From positions 1 through 6,570 of the forward strand of contig DNMS01000329.1 in assembly GCA_003488105.1 (NCBI GenBank): 6,570 bases of DNA. Reading direction: 5' to 3'. Numbering within the stretch: position 1 is the stretch's first letter; each line of letters opens with the position of its first letter. Below are positions 1-4,718 of the stretch, piece by piece. Origin of the DNA: Rhodospirillaceae bacterium (GTDB taxonomy: Bacteria > Pseudomonadota > Alphaproteobacteria > Rhodospirillales_A > Casp-alpha2). Position numbers and translations under genes: made by a program. The notes beneath the pieces are model-generated. The model searched no databases, had not been told where the DNA came from, and worked only from the letters and a program-made list of their open reading frames with translations.

Positions 1-1517
1 TGGTCCGCGAATACAAGGGATCTCACTCGGGCGAACACGGCGACGGGCTGGTGCGCTCAGAATTCCACGAAGCCATGTTCGGCAGCCGCATGATCGAGAC
101 CTTCAAGGAGGTCAAGAACACGGTCGATCCCACGGGCCTGATGAACCCGGGCAAGATCGTCGACCCGCCCAAGATGGACGACCGCAGCCTGTTCCGTTTC
201 AAGCCCGGCTATCAGACGCAGGAGATCGCGACGGTCCTCGACTGGTCCGACTGGGGCGGCTTCGCCGGCGCGGTCGAGATGTGCAACAACAACGGGGCCT
301 GCCGCAAACGCGACGCCGGGGTGATGTGCCCGTCCTATCGCGCCACGGGGGATGAACAACATCTGACCCGGGGCCGCGCCAATACGCTCCGCCTCGCCAT
401 CTCGGGCCAGTTGGGCCCCGACGCCTTTACCTCCGACGACATGGCCGCGACCATGAAGCTTTGCGTCGGCTGCAAGGGCTGCAAGCGCGAATGCCCGACG
501 GGCGTCGACATGGCGCGCATGAAGATCGAATTCCTGAACCAGTACAACAAGCGCCACGGGCTGCGCCTGTTCGACCGGCTGGTCGCCTATCTGCCGCGCT
601 ATGCCCCCGCCGCCAGCAAAGTTTCCTGGCTGCTGAACCTGCGTGACACGATCCCCGGCGCCGCCTGGCTGTCGGAAAAGCTGCTGGGCTTTTCCGCCGA
701 GCGGACCCTGCCCCGCTGGGCCGCGACGCCGGACAAGGGCGCGACCCCGGTCGACCCGAATTCCTGTCCGGCGGGCAAGGCGGTCGTCCTTCTGGGTGAC
801 ACCTTCAACACCTATTTCGAGCCCGAGAACCTAGCCGCCGCGCGCCGGGTGCTGACCGCCGCCGGCTACCGCGTCGTCACCGCCCAGGCCCCGGACCGCA
901 CGCGGCCGCTGTGCTGTGGCCGCACCTTCCTGGCCGCCGGTCTGGCCGAGGAGGCGAAGGCGGAAGCAAAGCGCACGCTCGACGCCTTGAAGCCCTTCGT
1001 CGACGCGGGCGTGCCCATCGTCGGGCTGGAGCCGTCGTGTCTTTTGACCCTGCGCGACGAGTTCACGGTCCTGCTGCCGGGCGACGACACCAAGGCCTTG
1101 GCCGCCAAGGCCATGCTGTTCGAGGAATTCCTGGCGAGCGAAGCCGCCGCCGGAAACCTGACCCTGCCGCTGAAAGACGCCAAGGACGGTAAGGCGCTGC
1201 TGCACGGTCACTGCCACCAGAAGGCCTTCGCCGCCATGGGCGCGGTGGAGACCACGCTGCGTCTGGTGCCGGGCCTGAATGTGGAGACGGTCGATTCAAG
1301 CTGCTGCGGCATGGCTGGGGCCTTCGGCTACGACACCGACAACGTCGATGTCTCCAAGCGCATGGGCGAATTGTCGCTGCTGCCTGCCGTCCGGGAGGCT
1401 GACGGCGACACGGTGATCGTCGCCGACGGCACCAGCTGCCGCCATCAGATCGCCGACGGCACGCCCCGCGAAGCCGTGCACGTCGCGCGGGTTCTTGATG
1501 ATTATTTGAACCACTGA
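1..1517 (+). CDS. FAD-binding / [4Fe-4S] / CCG-domain dehydrogenase, YdiJ-type (5' partial)
   Basis: This is the C-terminal part of a large flavin and iron-sulfur dehydrogenase; the start lies before the window, and the frame is open from base 3. Family knowledge: members such as E. coli YdiJ are about 1,000 residues and oxidise D-2-hydroxyglutarate or related D-2-hydroxy acids, passing electrons from FAD through Fe-S clusters. Seen here, in order: the end of the FAD-linked oxidase C-terminal domain with GSHSGEHGDG (nt 18-47, conserved His at 36-38); a ferredoxin-like region with CNNNGAC (282-302), MCP (324-332) and a full CxxCxxCxxxCP (462-497); then two cysteine-rich CCG domains, marked by LCCG (909-920), EPSC (1029-1040), HGHCHQK (1203-1223) and SCCG (1299-1310). 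The last codons (Leu-Asn-His-stop) lie inside a palindromic repeat. The substrate is inferred from family only; glycolate- or lactate-type oxidation is an alternative. The GntR/FCD gene downstream fits a carboxylate-responsive locus. Confidence 0.9.
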   Translation, partial: VREYKGSHSGEHGDGLVRSEFHEAMFGSRMIETFKEVKNTVDPTGLMNPGKIVDPPKMDDRSLFRFKPGYQTQEIATVLDWSDWGGFAGAVEMCNNNGACRKRDAGVMCPSYRATGDEQHLTRGRANTLRLAISGQLGPDAFTSDDMAATMKLCVGCKGCKRECPTGVDMARMKIEFLNQYNKRHGLRLFDRLVAYLPRYAPAASKVSWLLNLRDTIPGAAWLSEKLLGFSAERTLPRWAATPDKGATPVDPNSCPAGKAVVLLGDTFNTYFEPENLAAARRVLTAAGYRVVTAQAPDRTRPLCCGRTFLAAGLAEEAKAEAKRTLDALKPFVDAGVPIVGLEPSCLLTLRDEFTVLLPGDDTKALAAKAMLFEEFLASEAAAGNLTLPLKDAKDGKALLHGHCHQKAFAAMGAVETTLRLVPGLNVETVDSSCCGMAGAFGYDTDNVDVSKRMGELSLLPAVREADGDTVIVADGTSCRHQIADGTPREAVHVARVLDDYLNH

Positions 1518-1595
1518 GGCAGTGAGGCAGTCAGAAGATAAAAAAATCCTTTCTTCCTTCTCACCGCCTCACTGCCTCTGTGGTTTCCTTTTTGA
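1505..1595. repeat. Intergenic palindromic repeat, copy 1 (tail-to-tail half-units)
   Basis: Bases 1509-1537 pair with 1557-1585 in 26 of 29 positions (mismatches 1515/1579, 1529/1565, 1532/1562), around a 19-base A/T-rich loop. The left arm contains a perfect tandem of the octamer gaggcagt (1516-1531). The right half, 1560-1595, matches 3825-3860 in 32 of 36 bases. The left half, 1505-1536, matches 3856-3887 in 25 of 32. It is therefore a copy of a dispersed element also found at 3821-3889, with its halves in reverse order. It overlaps the end of the dehydrogenase gene and fills most of the gap before the regulator. Mobility or function is not shown. Confidence 0.85.
1509..1593 (+). terminator. 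Possible intrinsic terminator formed by repeat copy 1
   Basis: The 29-bp, GC-rich stem of the repeat is followed directly by a T-rich tract at 1584-1593 (ten bases, eight of them T). This has the form of a rho-independent terminator behind the dehydrogenase gene. The loop is long for a terminator, and the Shine-Dalgarno sequence of the next gene begins only about six bases later. It may therefore be an attenuating or RNA-stabilising hairpin within a shared transcript. No convincing separate promoter for the regulator is visible. Confidence 0.4.
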
Positions 1596-1598
1596 GTA

Positions 1599-1604
1599 CG
1601 GAGT
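1599..1604 (+). promoter_or_regulatory. Ribosome binding site that sets the GntR start
   Basis: A cGGAGt sequence, with GGAG at 1600-1603, ends eight bases before the ATG at 1612. This supports ATG 1612 as the start. The reading frame is open further upstream to a GTG at 1522, but that stretch is repeat sequence and gives a low-complexity leader. An in-frame GTG at 1603 overlaps the GGAG itself and is less likely. Confidence 0.7.
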
Positions 1605-1611
1605 GACCATC

Positions 1612-2313
1612 ATGGACGAGAGCACCTTATCCCGCCCCATCCCGCGCACTTCCCTGCACGACACCATCGTCAACCGGGTCCGGGCCATGGTCTATGACGG
1701 CGACCTGAAACCGGGGGACAAGGTGCCGGAACGGCTTTTGTGCGAAACGCTGGGCATTTCCCGCACGCCATTGCGCGAAGCCTTGAAGGTGCTGGCGTCG
1801 GAAGGCGTTTTGGAACTGCTGCCCAACCGGGGAGCCCGGGTCGCCAAGCTGACCGCCGCCGATGTCGACGAGATGTTTCCCGTCATGGGCGCCCTGGAAG
1901 CGCTCGCCGGGGAACTGGCCTGCGCCAATGCGTCGGAGGCCGATCTGGCCGAACTGCGCGCCTTGCATTACCAAATGGCCCTGCACCACACGCGAGGGGA
2001 GCGGGCGGAGTATTTCGCCCTCAACCAGAAGATCCACGAAAAGATCATGGGCTCGGCCGGCAACGATCTGCTGGTCGCCATGTATGAAGGCTTGGCCGGA
2101 CGCATCCGCCGGGCGCGCTATATTTCCTCCATCACGTCCCAACGCTGGAAGCAGGCCATGGCCGAACACGAAGACATGCTGGCCACCCTGGAAGCCCGCG
2201 ACGGCCCCGGACTGGCCAAGGTCCTGCGCGACCACCTGCAGAACAAATGCGAGGCGGTGAAGGAAGCGTTGCGCCAGGAAAACGGCACAGATGCCGGCGA
2301 GCATGCCGCCTGA
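1612..2313 (+). CDS. GntR-family transcriptional regulator, FadR/FCD subfamily
   Basis: This is a predicted cytoplasmic DNA-binding regulator of 233 residues, a normal length for the FCD group. Residues about 14-80 form the winged helix: DLKPGDKVPE leads into LCETLGISRTPLREAL (43-58, helix-turn-helix with recognition helix), and PNRGARVA (71-78) is the wing. Residues about 85-220 form the all-helical FCD effector domain. Its usual metal-site positions are visible as N138-x3-H142, H186 and H208, with Asn where many members have Asp. Family knowledge: FCD regulators (GlcC, LldR, PdhR, FadR types) bind small organic or fatty acids and often control adjacent catabolic genes. The same-strand dehydrogenase 94 bases upstream is the natural candidate target, by inference. 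No GntR operator palindrome could be recognised. ATG 1612 was chosen from its ribosome binding site and because upstream codons lie in a repeat. The effector is unknown. Confidence 0.9.
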   Translation: MDESTLSRPIPRTSLHDTIVNRVRAMVYDGDLKPGDKVPERLLCETLGISRTPLREALKVLASEGVLELLPNRGARVAKLTAADVDEMFPVMGALEALAGELACANASEADLAELRALHYQMALHHTRGERAEYFALNQKIHEKIMGSAGNDLLVAMYEGLAGRIRRARYISSITSQRWKQAMAEHEDMLATLEARDGPGLAKVLRDHLQNKCEAVKEALRQENGTDAGEHAA

Positions 2314-2370
2314 TCCCCTTTCCGATGACGCAGCCGTGAATTCCCGGTGAGCATGCCGCTCTGCTAGACA

Positions 2371-2394
2371 GGCCCCCACAGCCAAAGGGGAGCC
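2371..2394 (+). promoter_or_regulatory. Ribosome binding site of the cyclase gene inside a potential hairpin
   Basis: The purine run AAAGGGGAG (2384-2392) is a strong Shine-Dalgarno sequence ten bases before GTG 2403, which favours that start over the in-frame ATGs at 2442 and 2457. The upstream ggccccc (2371-2377) can pair with 2387-2394 as seven base pairs with one bulged A (2391) and a nine-base loop. This could mask the ribosome binding site. Pairing is read by eye; regulation is inferred. Confidence 0.45.
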
Positions 2395-2402
2395 CGCATT
2401 CC

Positions 2403-3764
2403 GTGATTGAGCATTTGTCCGGGACAGTCCATCGTTCGGACATGTGGACGTCCTGCATGACCTTCATCTTCGGTGAACCCGCTTCCGGGCGGCTGCCCGC
2501 CCGCGTGCGCGACCGCATCGCCCGCCAACAACTGCAGAGCGAAAAGCTGATCAGTTGGGTGCAGATGCTGCTGGTCGTGCTGTTCGCCAGCCTGTGGGCC
2601 GTGGCGCCCAAGACCGCGACCAACCCGGATTTCAATCTGGTGCCCTTCGCCTTGGGGTTCTATTTCCTGTTCACCCTGGCGCGGCTGATTGCCGCCTATC
2701 GCGGCACCTTGACCAAGCCTTTCCTGATGATCTCGGTGGTGATCGACGTCGGGCTGCTGATGCTGCTGATCTGGTCGTTTCATATCCAGTATATGCAACC
2801 GGCGAGCTTTTATCTGAAAGCGCCGACGCTGATGTACGTGTTCATCTTCATCGCACTCCGCGCCATTCGGTTCGAGCCGGGCTACATCGTTCTCGCCGGG
2901 GCCTCGGCGGCCCTCGGCTGGATCGCGCTGATGCTCTACGTCGTCCATGCCGAGGCGGGCAATCCCATGATTACCCGCAACTACGTGGAATACATGACGT
3001 CCAACGCCATCCTGATCGGGGCGGAGATCGACAAGATCGTCTCAATCCTGATGGTTACCGCGGTTTTGGCCATCGCCGTGCTGCGGGCGCAACGATCCCT
3101 CTACCGCGCGATCATCGACAGCACGGCGGCCCAGGACCTGACGCGCTTCGTGTCCAAGGAAGTGGCGGAGCGCATCACCCAGGCGGACCGGGCGATCCAG
3201 CCCGGCGACGGCGAAAGCAAGGTCGCGACCATCGTGTTCACGGACATCGAAGGCTTTTCCACGGCCTCGGAAAAGATGTCACCGGCCGAACTGGCCCGCA
3301 CCATCAACGATTACTTCCAGGCGGCCGGCGACGTCATCGCCCGTCACGGCGGGGTGGTGCTGCTGTTCGAAGGGGACGCCATGCTGATCACCTTCAACGC
3401 CGTCACGCCGCAGGACGACCACGCGGCCCGGGCCCTCGACTGCGCGCTGGAACTTGAACAGGTCTGCCGCGAACGGACCTTCGGCGATGGCGTGCGCCTA
3501 TTAACCCGCTGCGGCGTCAACACGGGCGCCATCGTGGTCGGCGCCGTCGGCACGGCGGAGCGCCTGACCTTCACCGTGCACGGCGACAACGTGAACATCG
3601 CGGCCCGCCTGGAACAGCTGAACAAGCAGTACGGCACCTACGTCATGTGCACGGAGGAAACCGCCGCCGCCTGCGGCGACGGGTATGACTGCGCGTTTCA
3701 GGGAGAAATCCCGGTCAAGGGCCGGGCGGCAGCGGTGAAGGTCTATTCCGTGGCGCGTCTCTGA
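2403..3764 (+). CDS. Membrane class III adenylate/guanylate cyclase, six predicted TM segments
   Basis: This 453-residue protein is a predicted inner-membrane enzyme making cAMP (or possibly cGMP) from the NTP in the cytoplasm. Hydrophobic segments lie at about 50-69, 79-99, 106-127, 138-155, 159-182 and 211-229. A linker with DLTRFVSKEVAERI (245-258) leads to the cyclase domain, about 272-450. Metal-binding aspartates are D281 (FTDIEGFS) and D325 (EGDAM), 44 residues apart as in the family. Transition-state residues N398 and R402 are present (VNIAAR). The two base-selecting positions hold L321 and T391 in place of the classical Lys and Asp. Thr is known in class IIIb-type enzymes, but Leu is less usual, so ATP preference is only presumed. 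With one catalytic domain it should act as a homodimer, as in the six-TM mycobacterial cyclase Rv1625c. GTG 2403 is chosen for its AAAGGGGAG ribosome site. It stands alone on its strand and ends facing the phosphatase gene. Confidence 0.88.
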   Translation: MIEHLSGTVHRSDMWTSCMTFIFGEPASGRLPARVRDRIARQQLQSEKLISWVQMLLVVLFASLWAVAPKTATNPDFNLVPFALGFYFLFTLARLIAAYRGTLTKPFLMISVVIDVGLLMLLIWSFHIQYMQPASFYLKAPTLMYVFIFIALRAIRFEPGYIVLAGASAALGWIALMLYVVHAEAGNPMITRNYVEYMTSNAILIGAEIDKIVSILMVTAVLAIAVLRAQRSLYRAIIDSTAAQDLTRFVSKEVAERITQADRAIQPGDGESKVATIVFTDIEGFSTASEKMSPAELARTINDYFQAAGDVIARHGGVVLLFEGDAMLITFNAVTPQDDHAARALDCALELEQVCRERTFGDGVRLLTRCGVNTGAIVVGAVGTAERLTFTVHGDNVNIAARLEQLNKQYGTYVMCTEETAAACGDGYDCAFQGEIPVKGRAAAVKVYSVARL

Positions 3765-3785
3765 CCCTCTCCCGTTTACCCCGCC

Positions 3786-3823
3786 GTCATTCCCGCGAAT
3801 GCGGGGATCCAGGTTTTCTTTTT
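3786..3823 (+). terminator. ATTCCCGC-type hairpin with T tract, candidate terminator of the cyclase gene
   Basis: Bases 3789-3796 (attcccgc) pair with 3801-3808 (gcggggat) as eight base pairs, one a G-T wobble, around the loop gaat. After five more bases a T-rich tract runs from 3814 to 3823 (nine T in ten). Twenty-five bases downstream of the cyclase stop, this suits a rho-independent terminator. The gtcattcccgc...gcggg-atccagg form also matches a type of short palindrome dispersed in many proteobacterial intergenic regions (similar in core to the Neisseria dRS3 repeat). It may therefore be both a repeat copy and a terminator. Confidence 0.55.
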
Positions 3824-3889
3824 CCTCACCACCTCATTGCCTCAGTGGTTTTCTTTTTGAACCACAGAGACGGTGAGACGATGAGAAAA
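3821..3889. repeat. Intergenic palindromic repeat, copy 2 (head-to-head half-units)
   Basis: Bases 3821-3850 pair with 3860-3889 at 22 of 30 positions (24 with G-T wobbles), around a nine-base T-rich loop. The left half plus loop matches 1560-1595 in copy 1 (32 of 36 bases), and the right half matches 1505-1536 (25 of 32). It lies between the convergent cyclase and phosphatase genes, so it could also act as a two-way terminator. The short plus-strand frame that begins within it is not a credible gene. Confidence 0.8.
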
Positions 3890-3909
3890 GAAGGGGGAGA
3901 AGGTCTGTG

Positions 3910-4716
3910 TCAGTCTTGCCGCGCGGCCAGCACGGCGTCGACCGCTTCGGCGAAGCCCGCACCCGACGCACTTTCCGTCACGTACTTGGGCTTGGCCGAA
4001 AGGCGGTCCGTGAAGTCGCGCACGTTGGCGACGCCGACGGCATGGGGGAAGAAATCGAACAGCGGTGCGTCGTTGGGGCTGTCGCCGACGAACATCCAGC
4101 GCCCGCGTTCGTCCGCGTCCGACACATCGGCGCGGAACAGTTCGCGCAGCACCAGGCAGGTCGTCGTCAACTTGTCATAGGGGCCGAGCCAGCCGTTGAC
4201 GTGAATGTTGGAATAAGTCGCGGTCATGCCCGCGGCCTCCATGATGGAAACGATCTGCGCCACCGCTTCCTCGCCCAAAGACGCGACGTCCTGGGCATGG
4301 TCGATGGCAAGGTCGGTCTCCCGGTAAGCCTGGTCGGCGGCCAGCGCCGCCCCCGGCACCTCGGCGATGATCGCTTCCAGCACCTTTTCGTACTGGGCCC
4401 AATGATTACGCCGTTCGTCCCGCGCCAGGATATGCAGATGCACCATGCGCCCCGTGTCGGGATGCAGGCGGAACACGAAGCCGCCCGATTCCCCGACCAC
4501 GGCGTCGACCGGCCAGGTCCGCGCCATGGCGTCACAGGTGCCGGCGGCGGCCCCGGTCACGGCGACAACCTTGAGCCCCGCCGCCTGGGCGCGTTCCAGC
4601 GCCGCAAGCGCGGTCGCGGTGATCTTGCCGTCGGTGGTCAGAGTGCCGTCGACGTCGGTGATGATGCCGCGGATGGCGCGGCGGTGGTCGGTGGAGAATG
4701 CGTCGAGCGGGCCCAT
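3910..4716 (-). CDS. HAD-IIB family hydrolase (Cof/SPP-like phosphatase)
   Basis: This 268-residue protein is a predicted soluble, Mg-dependent phosphomonoesterase of the haloacid dehalogenase superfamily. All four HAD motifs are visible: motif I DVDGTLT (21-27; nucleophile D21, acid/base D23), motif II with T54 (VAVTG), motif III with K182 (GPYDK), and motif IV GDSPND (211-216). The region between motifs II and III, about 85-175, is the C2-type cap that marks the IIB subgroup, and SNIHVNG (169-175) lies just before the catalytic Lys. Family knowledge: relatives act on sugar phosphates, phosphoglycolate, sucrose phosphate or mannosylphosphoglycerate; nothing here decides which. The start ATG overlaps the pheT stop by one base (TGATG) and has only a weak purine-rich site before it, so translation probably depends on pheT. 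There is no signal peptide. The substrate is unknown. Confidence 0.85.
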   Translation of the reverse strand: MGPLDAFSTDHRRAIRGIITDVDGTLTTDGKITATALAALERAQAAGLKVVAVTGAAAGTCDAMARTWPVDAVVGESGGFVFRLHPDTGRMVHLHILARDERRNHWAQYEKVLEAIIAEVPGAALAADQAYRETDLAIDHAQDVASLGEEAVAQIVSIMEAAGMTATYSNIHVNGWLGPYDKLTTTCLVLRELFRADVSDADERGRWMFVGDSPNDAPLFDFFPHAVGVANVRDFTDRLSAKPKYVTESASGAGFAEAVDAVLAARQD

Positions 4717-4718
4717 CA
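4714..4718 (-). promoter_or_regulatory. TGATG stop-start overlap between pheT and the HAD gene
   Basis: On the minus strand the pheT stop TGA (4718-4716) shares its last A with the phosphatase ATG (4716-4714). No strong Shine-Dalgarno sequence precedes that ATG. This is the usual layout for termination-reinitiation, so both proteins are probably made from one message. Confidence 0.75.

Noticed and set aside
1522..1611. Upstream GTG start giving the regulator 30 more residues
   Set aside because: The added residues are encoded by the palindromic repeat, no ribosome site precedes the GTG, and ATG 1612 has a good one.
2299..2359. Direct repeat of gagcatgccgc at 2299-2309 and 2349-2359
   Set aside because: Eleven bases, two copies, GC-rich, one copy in coding sequence; could well be chance.
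2341..2370. Possible promoter for the cyclase (TTCCCG, 17-18 bases, then TAGACA)
   Set aside because: Both boxes match sigma-70 consensus poorly, and the implied start would remove the left arm of the hairpin noted at 2371; support is too weak.
1627..2385. Minus-strand open frame of 252 codons opposite the GntR regulator
   Set aside because: The plus strand has clear GntR and FCD motifs; the antisense product is Gln/Gly/Arg-rich with no recognisable domain.
2416..2442. Inverted repeat tgtccg / cggaca near the cyclase start
   Set aside because: Only six base pairs with a 15-base loop inside coding sequence; not distinguishable from chance.
3845..4180. Plus-strand frame of 111 codons starting in repeat copy 2
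   Set aside because: It begins in repeat sequence and then runs antisense to the phosphatase gene; the product is Ser/Arg-rich and low in complexity.
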